From the NCBI RefSeq assembly GCF_028372415.1, contig NC_092876.1, positions 225,357,528 to 225,421,527 of the forward strand: a stretch of 64,000 bases of DNA, given 5' to 3'. The notes beneath the pieces are model-generated. The model was not told the DNA's origin, did no database searches, and was given only the letters and a program-made list of their open reading frames with translations. Positions within the stretch are counted from its first letter, which is position 1, and every line of letters begins with the position of its first letter. The DNA comes from Notamacropus eugenii. Its lineage: Eukaryota > Chordata > Mammalia > Diprotodontia > Macropodidae. Below, piece by piece: positions 44,238-56,740 of this stretch. The position numbers and the translations under genes are program-made.

Positions 44238-44528
44238 TTGTGTGTGTTCATCCTTTGTTGCCAAAGAAGGCCATGCCACCAGAGAAATAATGACATGACT
44301 TGCACTTGACTTTGTTTTGAGTGAGGGAGAACTGTGCAGGTCACCAGCCTCACTTTCCTCCAGAGCCATCTGAATCCAGTGACCAGATATTCATCAGGAT
44401 GACTGGAGATGACCCAGGAGAAGACAACTGGGGTCAAGTGTCTTGCCCAAGGTCACACAGCTAATGAGTGTCAAGTGTCTGAGGTGTCTTGCACTGGTGC
44501 TCTATCCACTGCACCATCTAGCTGCCCC
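44238..44528 (-). repeat. RTE-tailed marsupial SINE, antisense
   Basis: Reverse complement of the element at 57875-58200: 'tgttcatcctttgttgccaa', 'tgacatgacttgcacttgac', 'aatccagtgaccagatattc', 'cttgcccaaggtcacacagc', ending 'ccactgcaccatctagctgc'. tRNA-like head plus RTE-like tail. Confidence 0.85.
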
Positions 44529-44559
44529 TACAAAGGTAAAGTTGACAGTACTTGGCAAT

Positions 44560-44700
44560 AGATTAGATGGGGGAGAGGGGGTGTGAAGGTGAGGAATCAA
44601 GGAGGATGACCCCCAGGTTTCAAATTTGGGGGGATAATAGTAACCTTGACAGTAATAAGGAAATTAGGAAGAAAAGAAATTAGGTTTGGCAGAAAAGATG
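44560..44700 (+). repeat. Unclassified ancient repeat (related to 1-380)
   Basis: 'aggatgacccccaggtttca' and 'accttgacagtaataaggaa' parallel text near the start of the window. Confidence 0.35.
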
Positions 44701-44736
44701 CTCATGCTCTAGAAAAACACAAAATAAAACAGGTAG

Positions 44737-45166
44737 TTTATTATATCACTTTACTCAAAAAGAGTTTTATCACTGGATAGTTACATCTTACCTAATTTCA
44801 ATGTAGATATCTTTGTTGGCCTTTTTCTTTTCTTTTTTTCCTTTCTTTCCTTTTAAAGAATAGATCTTGAAGATTTTATAATATTCATTATAATATTATA
44901 ATTTGGGAGAAGCTAGTAGATTTTAAAGACTACACTTCTCACTCAAAGACGTGTGTCCTGCTGCAAAACAAAAATCCAACCAAATTTATTTCCTTCTTCC
45001 AATCACAGGCATGGCCTCACAATAGAAAAGAAAATGAAATCGGAATAAAAACTAGGGTATTAAGGATATCTCCTGAACCAAGAATGAGAAGGAACAGAGA
45101 GGAATACATTTGCACAGCTCAAAATTTATAAATCACATAAAAATATGATATTGCCATATTTTTATT
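44737..45166 (-). terminator. SLC38A11: Candidate SLC38A11 3' UTR and polyadenylation signals
   Basis: Minus-strand AATAAA hexamers occur at 45161-45166 (only 13 nt after the stop codon), 44985-44990 and 44737-44742. The first is unusually close to the stop. One of the later ones is more likely to be the main site, but the sequence cannot decide. No transcript data are available here. Confidence 0.4.
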
Positions 45167-45179
45167 AGCAACTAAATCA

Positions 45180-45467
45180 CTAGAAAGTACTAATATTCAA
45201 AACAGGAGGTTGTGTTGTTGATTCCAGAGAAGATGAGATATTGAAGAAAGAGGCATTTGTAGAAAAGCAATAGGCCATTTCCTGCCCATGGCTGCAATCT
45301 TGGGGATGCAGAACTGCCATGACGAATCCAACTACCATCACAACCACACCATTAAGAAGCATCACGCTGGCCATAATCTTGTCTGGGTGGATCCATCTTT
45401 CCTCAGAAAGCTTCAGATAACAAGCCGCAGGGATAATAAAAATAAGTGGAGCTGCACAGAAGACACC
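45180..45467 (-). CDS. SLC38A11: SLC38A11 terminal coding exon
   Basis: Begins after a '...ccaactcacag' acceptor in phase 0 and runs 95 codons to TAG at 45180-45182. SLC38A11 is a member of the sodium-coupled neutral amino acid transporter family (AAAP superfamily, plasma membrane). Its own substrate is poorly defined. I recognise the family text 'APLIFIIPAACYLKLSEE' and the tail '...LNIS.F'. Two hydrophobic segments fit the last two membrane helices: about residues 2-18 and 31-51 of the exon. The remaining tail is polar and Cys-containing, with N-glycosylation sequons (NAS, NIS, NIS), as expected if the C-terminus faces outside. All bases are in frame and no lesion is seen. It follows the 57337-57468 exon after an 11.9-kb intron. 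Confidence 0.93.
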   Translation of the reverse strand, partial: GVFCAAPLIFIIPAACYLKLSEERWIHPDKIMASVMLLNGVVVMVVGFVMAVLHPQDCSHGQEMAYCFSTNASFFNISSSLESTTQPPVLNISTF

Positions 45468-45689
45468 CTGTGAGTTGGAAATGAGAAGAAACAAGGTAAT
45501 TTGGCAGAACAAACACTTTTTTTCTCAGACAGTTACCAAACAAAAGAGTCTTTGTAATGGTTCTTTAAAATTTATTTAATGACTTGAACTGAATCAGAAA
45601 GGAGGAGGAGAAAATGTCAAAGGATTTAAGAATTGTTTTACTCTTCTCAGAGTATATTTACAAATACAGGATTTTGTAATCACAGACCC

Positions 45690-45850
45690 AAAGAATATTA
45701 GAAGTGGAAAGGACCTCAGAGCTAATCTTGTTCAGTCCCTTCTTTGGACTGAAACCCAGAGGGGCGCAAGGTAGCCCACCCAAGATCAGAGAGATAGGCA
45801 GAGTCAGATATAGAACTCAGGCTTCCTGACTGCTAAATCCAGTGTTATTT
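45690..45850 (+). repeat. Old MIR-type relic
   Basis: 'agtggaaaggacctcagagc', 'agatatagaactcaggcttc', 'ctgactgctaaatccagtgt' are common old mammalian SINE phrases. Confidence 0.5.
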
Positions 45851-46912
45851 CTACTTATAAGACTTTAAAATGTGAACATCAAATCACAACAGTGTAGGTA
45901 AACAAACAACTTTCTTAAGCTATTATGACTTCAACATATGTTTAAGAATAAGAATATTTCTTGTGAATACCATGACAAACCTTTTTGTGCAAATGCATGT
46001 GTGAATCATTTTAAGAAATGTGCTTATCGATACCACAATTTTGTTCAAATATCCTATTTATCAAACTAAAACTTATAATTCCCATAGTCAGTGAAATAAG
46101 GTATAAAGATTTATTTTAGACAAATTCTAGAAATTTCTTTTATTTTTAGTTATGTTAGTTCTTTATTTTTCTATACACCTTGGCAGACTGTCAAATATAA
46201 AGTGCCTAAACCTTTGTTAGTATGAGATTAGATATTTTGGGAAGCACATCTTCCCCTTTCATCCGGGAAGCCTCCTCAGTGTAAATTTAAGTGTATAACC
46301 ATGTAAATAAAAACAGGAAAAATGGCACTCTAAATGCACTTAGCAATAAATAGCGTGTCTAAACCCTCCTCTGAGTAAAACCAAACACACTCATTACCTT
46401 TGCAAATAGACATGGGGGTCTAAGTAGCCTGGCTAATTCACCAGACTAGATTAGAATGTGGATAAATTCAACCAAAGGGGAAAATGTCAGATTGAAAACA
46501 GAGGTTAGGAGACAAAATATATAATTAAGAAAGAGGGACTTAGTCATTCTATATGTTGTCAACATTCTCTTTTCCCCTCTCCTGCTATGGGTGTTATTGA
46601 CCATCCTTAGCAGTTTATTAAAAAACAGGATAGAAGCTTTTAATTTAAAGGTTTGACAACAAAAAATTTCACCTTTTAGACCACATGACTAAGGCACATA
46701 TAGAAGGTTGTTGGATTTAACTGGATTCATACTTAAATTTTTTCACAAAAGCAGTATTTTTAGAGGGTTTGCTTTATTTTCTGGTACTGCCACACTTTGC
46801 CTTCAATAACATTTGTAAAGGCAAATCTTCTGAATGTGGAAAAGAAAGAACAGATGACATCTACAGAGTAGCTTTAATGGAAGCACAATCTCCAGTTGTT
46901 ATCGATTTGGAA

Positions 46913-46975
46913 AACCTTGATAATGCCTTGATAACCTTGATAAAACCTTGATAACTTTGGAAATGCCTTGATAAA
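46913..46975. repeat. Degenerate CCTTGATAA short tandem repeat
   Basis: The 9-mer ccttgataa occurs five times at irregular 11-23 bp spacing, separated by short A-rich or T-rich linkers. Confidence 0.8.
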
Positions 46976-47374
46976 AAGAACATGGACCAATTAAGGTTTA
47001 CAAAATTAGATAATGAGCAACAATGCCGATTAAAAAATGGCAAAAGGGAATAGAAACTACAGTGGCACTACAGGCTTCAGGATTTGGGAGACGATGAACA
47101 CGAAAGGCATCCCAATGTTGTGCTGCTGTCAGAGTCGGGAACACCTTCCTAGATGCTGAGAAGCAATAAGTTACTCAGCTTCACGGAGTCTCCTGTGCAG
47201 AACAGAGATGATACCTGCACTCGTTATCTCACAAGGTTTTGGATAGGCTTAAGCCAGACAGAAAAACACTTTTAGAATTCAAACTCCCTGAAGGTAGAAA
47301 TGATTTCATTTTTGTCTTTGAATCCCGGGTACTTGGAGACACTGAATTGAAGCAGGATTAAAGAGGGAAGAAAA

Positions 47375-47870
47375 CAAGCATTTATATAATGCCTGCTGTG
47401 TACCAGGTACCGGGCACCGTGCTAAGTAAGCATTTACAATTTTTTTTCATTTGATTCATACAACTGCTTTGAGTTTGTTGTCGTTCAGTCATGTCTGACT
47501 CTCTGTGATTCAGTTTTCTTGGCAAAGATACTGGAGTGATTTACCATTTCCTTCTCCGGCTCATTTTACAGATGAGGAAACTGAAGCAAACAGAGTTAAG
47601 TGATTTGCCCAGGGTCACACAGCTAGTAAATATCTGAGGTCAGATTTGAACTCAGGAAGATGAGTCTTCCTAACTTCAGGGCCAGAACTCTCTCCACTGT
47701 GCCAAGTAAGTCTTATTATTAACCTCATTTTAGAGTTGATGAAACTGAAGGAGACAGAGGTTCAGTGACTTGTTCAGAGTCACACAGCTAGTTAAGTGTC
47801 TGAGGTTGGATTTGAACTCAGGTTGGACCCAGTGCTCTATCCACACCACCACCTGGCTTTCCCCTGTAGT
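47375..47870 (+). repeat. MIR SINE split by a younger SINE
   Basis: 'aagcatttatataatgcctg', 'tgtaccaggtaccgggcacc' before, and 'ttattattaacctcatttta', 'gagtcacacagctagttaag' after the inserted SINE. Confidence 0.75.
47475..47705 (-). repeat. Marsupial SINE, antisense
   Basis: 'gttgtcgttcagtcatgtct', 'gttttcttggcaaagatact', 'atgaggaaactgaagcaaac', 'gatttgaactcaggaagatg', 'cactgtgcc'. Near full length and nested in the MIR. Confidence 0.9.
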
Positions 47871-49276
47871 TTGGGGAAGAAATCCACAGACCAGAAAAGT
47901 CACTGAATAGGATTTACTAACCCTCTGTGGGAATGAGATAACACTACATGACTATAAAAATGCCTTCCAATTAAAAAAAAAAAACTCAGTTGCTTTTTAT
48001 TTTCCATTTAGAAAACCCAACTGTAAAATGTATGACTGGTACCTAATGTGGAGAGCAAAAAATGTTTATTTCCAATTGAGCCAGGTTTGAATGCATCAGT
48101 GAATTGCTCAGACTTTGGCCACATAATGAGGAACTGACTAAGGTGTATTGGGTGTATTATAGAAGATCCTGAACTGGCTCAATCCCTGTTTCTATTGAAA
48201 TAAATGTTATTGCTCTATTGCTTTGAAATAAAGGCTCCTAAACATATCAAATGGAAATATAGAAAGACTATACTGTACTCTTCAAAAACCTACTTCTAGG
48301 CAGGAATAAACATATGTGATGCTTATTCATCTAGAACCACAGAGGCGTGGAAGCAATACTAAAGCATAATGTTGCCAACAGTTCCTCTTAAGGGGATAAT
48401 GGCTCTTTAGGCTCTTGGAACTGTTCCAATGACAATGTACTGGACCAGGCAAACCAATGACTATTATGTTTATTTTATGCTTCTCACAATTGAGAAAGCA
48501 GTTACTAGGAAGAAATCTAATTATTATAAAGCTAATGTTTGGAGTGGAGGAAGTTTGGTCAGATGTTGGGTCTGAACACAAGGTTCCTGTCTCAGGATCT
48601 GCAAAAGCTTTAGTAATCAGGAGTTAGCCCTGAGAATTCCACCAAAATGATGGCAAGTCTGATAATAGATGTCAACATTGACAGCATGCCCATTATAATT
48701 TTATTTGCTTTGAAAAATTGCACTCTTTCAAATTGAGGACACTGTGTCTGCTTTTGGAAGCATGTCATTATATGTTGTACAATAAAGAAATAAAGCAAGA
48801 CCTGTAAAGGTCTAATATTTTACCATCCTATAAATAGAACATTCATCAATTCAACTGCTAACACACTTACAAGTATGATGTGATCTTTTATATGTGGCAA
48901 GTAAAGTTTCCACCACTTCACATAGGCTACAACTAATATCTATGTGAGGCATTTTCCTCAGCTACTCCTCAAGCTCAAATGAATATTTTTTCCTAATTTT
49001 ATCCTTTAATTCCTCTCTCACTGGGCCACATGATTCTTTTCTTGTTATTAATCCAATTCTGGTTATTAGAGAGTTAAGTAATGTAACAACTTTAATCCCA
49101 GAGAAAGTTCAGTCTCCTTAATTCCTTTAATCATATTCATTTCTCTTCAATTTAATGGTATGTGTCCAAAATAAGTATTTCAGATTTACTTGGAGCTATA
49201 TTATCTTGCCTGAGTTTTACTTTTAAAAGATTATTTGGATAAGACTATTTTACTAATCAATTAAAATTTCAATTTA

Positions 49277-49530
49277 GGGCAGTTAGGTGGTTAGTGGATA
49301 GAGTGTCACATCCGGAGTCAGGAAGACTCATCTTTCTGTGTTCAAATCTGGCCTTAGACACTTACTACCTGTGTGACCGTGGGCAAGTCACTTAACCTCT
49401 ATTTGCCTCAGTTTCCTCATCAGAAAAGTGAATTAGAGAAGGACATGGTAAATCACTACAGTGGTTGCTTTGCCAAGAAAACCCCCAAATGGGGGCATGA
49501 AGAATCAGAAACGACTAAACAACAGAACAG
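49277..49530 (+). repeat. Marsupial tRNA-derived SINE
   Basis: 'gggcagttaggtggttagtg', 'caaatctggccttagacact', 'gaattagagaaggacatggt', 'aacccccaaatgggggcatg' and a CAA-rich tail. A second, shorter relic follows at about 49590-49720. Confidence 0.88.
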
Positions 49531-49821
49531 CAAGATTTGCCTGATTTCTTATAACATATCATACTTCCTAAAGTTGATCCCAAAAGACAACTGGAGGCAG
49601 CATGACTGGATTTGGATCCAGACGACCTGTGTTCAAAGCTGCTGTGTGATTGTAGAGCTCAATCTCCATGTAAAAAATAATGAGGCTACCCCAGTCCTAA
49701 ATCTATGATCCTACAATGAAAGTCCTTTCCCACCACAAATCTGTGATCCCTTAGCTTCACCAGAACATCAGGACAAAGAATTAGAGTCCATTGCTAAGTC
49801 TCCATGACCTCATTCATTTAG

Positions 49822-49825
<4 letters not shown>

Positions 49826-49852
<27 letters not shown>
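49826..49852. repeat. Poly-T run (27 T)
   Basis: Homopolymer. Could be the A-tail of a minus-strand retroposon, but none is recognised beside it. Confidence 0.95.
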
Positions 49853-49853
<1 letters not shown>

Positions 49854-50539
49854 GCAAACCTTGCTTCTCCATTGAATCAGAATCTCTAAGTTGAGTAGAG
49901 CAGATGAAAAGCTAATAAAAGCTAAAGAAAGACTAGAGAGTATGAAACAGCACCCCATAGTGAGGGATGAAGATACAAGCCCATTCCTTGTTTCAGGATT
50001 CCTTGTGAAGGGAATTGACTAGTACTTATCACCTTTAGAAATAACTATACTGAGTTTTTAAAACAAATTCCGTAGAACTGCATCTACCCTAGGTCTCTTC
50101 TACCTTGTACAGCATTCTGTAGCTGTGTTGCATATTATTTTCTGCAGAACTGGCAATTTGTATTTTTCATCTGAATTTTCTTCTACTTTTTAGTCTAATA
50201 ATTGATTAGTCATACTTCTCTATTAACAAAATATACTCTGTCCTTTTCATAACCTGAAAACCCTTCCTGAGCTGCTCTCACTCTTCTTCAGATCAACAAA
50301 ATGAAGGATGTAATCTTTATGGCATGTTCTGCAGACACCATACTCTGGAGTAACTTTAAATGGTAGAAAAAGAATGCTTAAGAGAAGACTACTACTTTAC
50401 TACCTGTTGGCCATTGTATATATGTACGTATGTATCTAGCTATCTAGATATGTTTTGTCCCTATTCCCCAACAATCTCAGTTCCAAAAATACAAGCAGGA
50501 AAGATATAATGACTTAGTTCTGCGCCCCCTCCTTTTTTG

Positions 50540-50668
50540 GGAAGCAATCAGGATTAAGTGACTTGCCCAGGGTCACACAGTTAGCAAGTTTCTGAGTCAG
50601 ATTTGAACGCAGGTCCTCTTGACTCCAGGACCAGTTCTCTATTCACTGTGCCACCTAGCTGCCCCTGA
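50540..50668 (-). repeat. Marsupial SINE, antisense short form
   Basis: 'agtgacttgcccagggtcac', 'agatttgaacgcaggtcctc', 'ctgtgccacctagctgcccc'. Confidence 0.88.
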
Positions 50669-51529
50669 CTTTGTTCTTAGATATTTGAGCATAAGTTTTC
50701 TTATTCCTAATTAACCTAATGCCCTCTGTTTGACCATTCATTTTCTGGTTGAGATTGGAAACTGAGTTATAATCACAAGAAGAGGAAAAAAGACAGTTTC
50801 ACTGTCTCACTGTCCCATGGGATAAGGAATGGGAACATTTAAGTGATTGCCTTCCTACCCTGGGGAATCAGGGAGATGATGTCATCATAGCACCAGTATA
50901 AGGTTGCTATTGGAAGCCTCACATTAATGGTAGTGCTAGAATGGTATTATCCACTTCCTCCCTTTCACCACAGTCACTTAGTCTAATCCAACTCAGAGCA
51001 CCTTTACCACTTCTTCAGTCCAAGGATGGCCAGGATGCAAAATGCCCTGTGGAATACAATTTCTTTAGGGTTATAGTATTATTTTAAGCAAGAGGTTTAG
51101 AAAAGTGTGGCAGTCTGAAGGAGCATTCAGAAGCAATTATAGACTGAGCATTTGTGAAGAAATCCAAAGACAAATCCTGGTAAATGTTACTGTGGTTTTG
51201 TAAAATGAAGACAGTGATGCTATTTGCACGTCTCATTTGTGAGGTTCGCACAGCTGCTCAGCAGTCTCAATCAAACAGGATTGCCAAAGTGCCAAAGCTT
51301 ATTAACAGGGATAATATTTTCCTCTTAAGGTTCTATTTTTGTTTCCTTTCCAGGCATTTAAACACAACCCCACTGTCACAGCCTATCCGCAGGTATCACA
51401 TTTCTGTAAACTGAAGGGGTGGAATGTTTTTGACTTACAGAATTTACAGAGGAGGGAGCTGAGTTCTTTGCATACTTTGGAGCTCAAGGTGAAGGGGAGA
51501 ACCTAGTTTCAGGACAGTCTTATAAAATG

Positions 51530-51790
51530 TTACAACAACAACAATAAAACATTTACACACATGCCAGGTGCTGCGCTAAAGAGTTTATGATTATCTCATT
51601 CAGTCCTCACGACAACCCTGGAAGGTAGGTATAATTATTATAACCATTTGACAGTTGAAGAAACTGAGGCAAACAGTGGTTAAGTGACTTGCCCAAGGTC
51701 ATATAGCTGGTTAGTATCTGAGGTCAGATTTGAATGCAGATCTTCCTGACTCCAGGCTCAGCTTTCTGTCCATTGTCACCTAAAAGGAAA
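51530..51790 (+). repeat. MIR SINE
   Basis: 'catgccaggtgctgcgctaa', 'cagtcctcacgacaaccctg', 'acttgcccaaggtcatatag', 'cagatttgaatgcagatctt'. Confidence 0.8.
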
Positions 51791-51844
51791 CATGGGTCAC
51801 TAGCCCTTTTAGTCTGTCCTACCTAATTTAGTATCAGCTGCCAA

Positions 51845-51845
<1 letters not shown>

Positions 51846-51886
<41 letters not shown>
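51846..51886. repeat. (GT)n microsatellite
   Basis: About 20 GT units, pure. Confidence 0.95.
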
Positions 51887-51889
<3 letters not shown>

Positions 51890-52254
51890 AAGGCATGAGA
51901 CATCATCACCAATCATATCATACAGTCTTGCTTAGGCCAGAGTACACGTCTTAGACATCTTTTGACTTTATCCCTACTCCTTATCACTCACCTCGTTTCT
52001 GCCACTCACACACCAAATACTGACTGGCTTGCTGGTCACCCTACAATACCATTATACCATTTTAATACACAAAAGTGTCAGTTGATTGGAAGACTTTATA
52101 TGTGGAAATCTGTTTCTGATTTTTTATAGAAGGCAGCTCAGGGAAGTAAGGAACTTGCTTTATGGCCAAAAGGACTGGAATGCACCAATCTTGTGGCATT
52201 AGGAATGTCTGTATGTCTGTCTTGAAGGAGGAACAGAAAGCTGTTTGAATGTTT

Positions 52255-52435
52255 AGTCATTTCAGTCACCTCCAACTTTCATGATCTTATTTGGGGTTTT
52301 CTTGGTAAGGATACTGGAGTGGTTTGCCATTTCTTTCTCCAGTTCATTTTACAGATGAAGAAACTGAGGCAGACAGGGTTAAGTGACTTGCCCAGGATCA
52401 CACAGTTAAGTGTTTGAGGCCAGATTTGAACATGT
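52255..52435 (-). repeat. Marsupial SINE, antisense, head missing
   Basis: 'tggggttttcttggtaagga', 'agatgaagaaactgaggcag', 'cttgcccaggatcacacagt', 'ggccagatttgaacat'. Confidence 0.88.
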
Positions 52436-53394
52436 AGCAGGATGCTATATAGTGTAGAGTAGTGAAGAAATTAAAGACATTCATTCTTCTTGTAGTAATA
52501 TTCTATTTAATAAAAAATAGATGAGTTCAAATGAGACATTCCATAAAATAGTAAATAATTGAGCCAGAAATGGCCACGTTGATCATTTATTGTACAGATG
52601 ATGTTCCCAATCACTTTAAAGTTATTTGTACTTTCCTGTGCCAGGCATCTAATTCTCATTCTTGAAAATTTGTAAAAATAATTTCTGAACTATGTAGAGT
52701 AGTAGAGTAAAGAATTACCTACACTATGTGCTAATTTCTCCTCCAGTTTGTGTGAGGGACACCGAGATAGTATAACATACATCAGACTCTCCTCTCAAGG
52801 AGTTTGCAGTTAAGTTGCACAGCCACAACTAACAGAATGTAAAGAGTCAACATGGGTTCAGTAAGCATTTACTATGTGTCAAGCAAAATACAAGACATGC
52901 TATCAGAGATATGCAAAGTTGGCATATAAAATGATTTGTAGTGACACAGTAAGCATAAGGGAGAGACAAAATTTTGGAGCAGGCAGAGGAGTGTCTTCAG
53001 CACTTGTCCCCTCCCATCAGTTCCCTTTTCTTCAGCATGGTGCCTTGTCTTATTCTCTTGGCTCCCGTAGGTCCATATTGAATTTATGAAGAGAGTGTAG
53101 CTAATGGATGGGAATAGTTTGTTCTTCTCCAGTCTGTAAGGTGGCTCTACTGCCCTGAACACTGTTCTTGGGGCATGCTATCCTATCTCAACCCCAACCA
53201 TTCATGTGTCAGTCTTTCTAGTTGCCCTCATTCCACAGCTTGGGGATGTGGTATGTGGCCTGTATGCTTTCTTCCCCTCTATCTTTGGGGACTGGAGAAG
53301 GTGAGTTAATGTCTATCTAGTAAATCCAGTGACCCTCATAAAACAGAATCTAGTATTTCCAAAGAACTAGTAAATGAGACAGAGAATGAGATCA

Positions 53395-53995
53395 TTGCCT
53401 TAAGACTTAAGAAGGGCAAATGCTGTACTGATTTTCTAAAAAGGGGAAGATAATGGGTTTTGTAAACTCTAGGCTAGTAAGCCTGATGCTAATCCTTGGC
53501 AAACTTCTAGAACATATTATTAAGGGATGGTTTGCAAGCATTTGCGATGGGAAATGGTGATTACTAAGAGCCAACTCATCTTTGTTAAAGTACTGAAATT
53601 GAATAAGAGTATGGAAATTTTGATATTTAGGTCCAGAAATTGGCTTCATAAATACAAGATAGGAATGGTTTGGCTTGATAGCAGTTTGTGTGACAAAGGT
53701 GAATAGGATTTGGCCTACTATAAGTAGTCCAAAGTGAGTTGGTATGGAACATGGCACATATAATCTTAGGCTGCATCAAGAGAGCTTATGACAGAAGAGG
53801 ATCTGCTAAAGGAACTGGGGCTGGTTAGTTACCCCTTCTTGGGATGGGGTGGGACCCTGATTGCTGTCTTCAAATATTTAAAGGGCTGTCCTATACAAGA
53901 GAGATTAGATTAATGCTGCTTGTTTCCAGATAGTAGGACTGGGAGTAGTGGGTGGAAGTTGCAGAGGCAGATTTCAGTTTTCATGGAGGGATCAT
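53395..53995 (+). mobile_element. L3/CR1 LINE relic with internal deletion
   Basis: 'taaactctaggctagtaagc', 'cttctagaacatattattaa' (RT region) are followed by the 3' part 'gctgtcttcaaatatttaaa', 'gggctgtcctatacaagaga', 'gagtagtgggtggaagttgc'. The segment expected between the two is largely missing. Related to the copy at 845-1600. Confidence 0.65.
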
Positions 53996-53999
53996 AGGA

Positions 54000-54315
54000 T
54001 CATATATTTAAAGCGAGGAAGAAACTTAGAGGTCATCAAATCCAATCTCATTTTACAGAGGAAGAAACTGAGTCACAGTGAGGCTAAGGAACTTACTACT
54101 ACCTAGTCCAGTGCCTTAATGACTACATTACATTATATCCTTAAACAACACCACCACCACCATCATAGGAAGGGACTTCAGAGACTTAATCCAATACCTT
54201 CATTTTATAAGGAAATTGAAGTCTAAGTGATTTCTTTGTCCAAGGTTATATAGGTAGGAAATGTCAGAGGTAGGGTTTGAACCCAGGCCCTCTGACCACA
54301 GAGTCAGTGCACATT
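54000..54315 (+). repeat. Two old MIR-type relics
   Basis: 'ttttacagaggaagaaactg' (about 54050) and 'aacccaggccctctgaccac' (about 54280) are both MIR-like phrases, heavily diverged. Confidence 0.5.
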
Positions 54316-54739
54316 CCATTATACCAAAAGGCAGGTAAAAAAAATTACAAAGAAATAGCACTATCCAAAAATGACATGGGCTCTTTGGGGAGGCAGTGGG
54401 TTCCCTCATTATTTATTTTCAAGCAGAGGCTGGAGAACCACTTGTCTAGGGTACCACAGAGGAGATTCCTGTTTTAATGTGAGTAGATGAGATAAACTTC
54501 TGAGGTCATTCCAGTTCTGAGAGTGTGATTTTTTATACTACCTCTAAAAGGTCTTGAACTTTGGTACAAGTAAATTGTGCAGTAAAGATTGAAAGGGTGA
54601 TATGAAATCAGAGAAGAATGGGGGGAGGGGGAGTATATTCACAAGAACTATGCTAGCCAGTCTCCCTTCAGAGAAGAAGACAGAACTTGAAGTGGGCATT
54701 GAAGCAGAATTTTGATTTGAATCAATAGTGCCCAATGTC

Positions 54740-55945
54740 AAAGTCACTGTCGAGTCTTTTGGATTCACCCTCTATAACATCTTCCACCATAATCTCTTCT
54801 TTTTACTCAAGTTACCAACACCCACGTTCACTTTCTTGTTACTTCATCATCATAATACCTGGATTAGTGTAATATCTCTTAAAATGTTCTCCTTACCTCC
54901 AGGATCTCCTCTGTCTAATCTATTTTTCATGGCTGCCAAAAGAAATTTTCTAAAGCATGGGTTGGATTATGCCCTTACCCTGATAAGAAACTTTCATCAG
55001 ATCACTATTGCCTGTAGGATAAAGAGCAAACCCATTAGGCTTGGTATTTAGGGACCTACACAAGTTGAATCTAGTCTAGATTTTTAGCCTTTTCATGTTA
55101 TTCCTCCTTACAGACTCTATATGTCCTGGTCAGACTGGACTATTAGCTAGCCCCCAAACTCTACTTTTCTTTTTCTGCCATCATGAATTTGCATAGAATG
55201 ATCTTTCATGCCTAGCACATCTGACAGCAATGAATTTTCTGTGATTTTTAACTACAGAGGGGACACAAGGGGAAGAAGCATCACCATGAAACATTACAAG
55301 TACCTAGCATGTAGTAAACTATCATCCGTGAAGAGTACCTCAGATTTCTTTCTTTCTCTAAGGCAAGGGGTCTAAATGACTTGCCCAGGTCACACAGCTA
55401 GTAAGTGCCAAGGGGCTGAGCTCAGATTTGAACTCAGGTCCTCCTCATTCCAGGATCAATGCTCTATACACTGTGCTACCTAGCTGCCCCAAGAGCTCAC
55501 ATTTCTGTAGTGTTGTACAGTTTCAAGTTTCCCACAACAGCTGCTGTGTGAAAAGACAGTACTAGTATCATACCCTCTACTTTCTGGCCTCACGCATCAA
55601 CTTATTGTTCTCTATACAAGGCATTCTATCTCCTCTCTCTGTACCTTTGCATAGGCTGATCCTCATGCCTAGAATGCCCACTCTTGCCACTTTTGCCTCG
55701 TGGAATTTCTAGCTTTCTTCATGGTGCAGATTTATGCCATCTTCTACTCAGGTCCTCTTCTGGTCCTCTCAATTGCTAATGCCCTCCTTTCAAAATTACT
55801 TTATATTTACTTTGCATATATTTTCTGTTTACTGATTTGTATCTGTGCTTTGCCCAATTAGAATTTAAGCATCATGAGGGCAGGAAGTGTTTCATTTATT
55901 TTTTCTTTTTATTCTTAGTGCCTAACCCAGTGCCTGACACATAGT
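54740..55945 (+). mobile_element. L2 LINE 3' portion
   Basis: 'ctggattagtgtaatatctc', 'tcatggctgccaaaagaaat', 'ttctaaagcatgggttggat', 'gcctgtaggataaagagcaa' (ORF2 end), then after a SINE insertion 'ctgtacctttgcataggctg', 'catgcctagaatgcccactc', 'catcatgagggcaggaagtg', 'cagtgcctgacacatagtag'. This is the L2 order. Broken, non-functional. Confidence 0.8.
55353..55497 (-). repeat. Marsupial SINE in the L2 copy
   Basis: 'atgacttgcccaggtcacac', 'agatttgaactcaggtcctc', 'ctgtgctacctagctgcccc'. Confidence 0.88.
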
Positions 55946-56629
55946 AGACTCTTGTAGATATGAAATGAATGAATGAAATGCTATTTTCCAGATTCCAAAT
56001 CATCATTCAATTCTCAGCTAAGGTATCATATCCTATGATGCTCCCTTGCTGTTTGCATTCTTTTTCCTCATCAAATTTTTCTAGAACACTGTCTGATCTC
56101 TCCTCTGCCCCCTTCACTCTCCACCTTCTATCATACTTATCTGTGTGCTTGTGGTATCTTCAGAACATGTAAACAACTTCAGGGAAGGGAATGTTCTTTT
56201 TTGTCTTTGTTTTAGGCACTGGGCTTATGATGTGGGTTGAGATGGACTGTAATGGAGGGGTTTAGTTTTAATGGATTAGAAAATAAGGTTTTTGAGTAGT
56301 AGAGTGACATGATGAAAGTAGTGATTAAGAAAGAAGAGTAGTAGTGTGTTGAATAGATTAGAGGAGAATAACCTGGAATCAAAGAGAATAGCAAGTCTAG
56401 ATGGTTCTTGTTAAAGCAATCCAGACACATAGTAGGGAGGATCTAGAATTAAGGTGGTAGCAGCTGGACTGAAGAGAAAGAAATTGATGTTAACAGTAAA
56501 TCAAATTTATGCACTGCTTCTAGGTTTACAAAGAAAGAGAAGTTTGCAGGAAGAGTGGTCACAACTTGATGATAGATCGTATCCATGATATGGATAGATA
56601 ATTATCTTTTATACACACAGCCACCAATC

Positions 56630-56740
56630 TATCAACAAGTATTATATTAAGAAGTCATGATGTGCCAGAAACTGGGGATACAGAGGGGAAAAAAATGAAA
56701 TAGTTCCTGCCTTCAAGAAGCTCCCATTCTATGATATGTA
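56630..56740 (+). repeat. Ancient MIR/L2-like repeat fragment
   Basis: 'atgatgtgccagaaactggg', 'gttcctgccttcaagaagct'. Around 56380-57100 there is also text of the unclassified repeat seen at 1-380 ('atcattttggtaactttgtg'). Confidence 0.45.
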
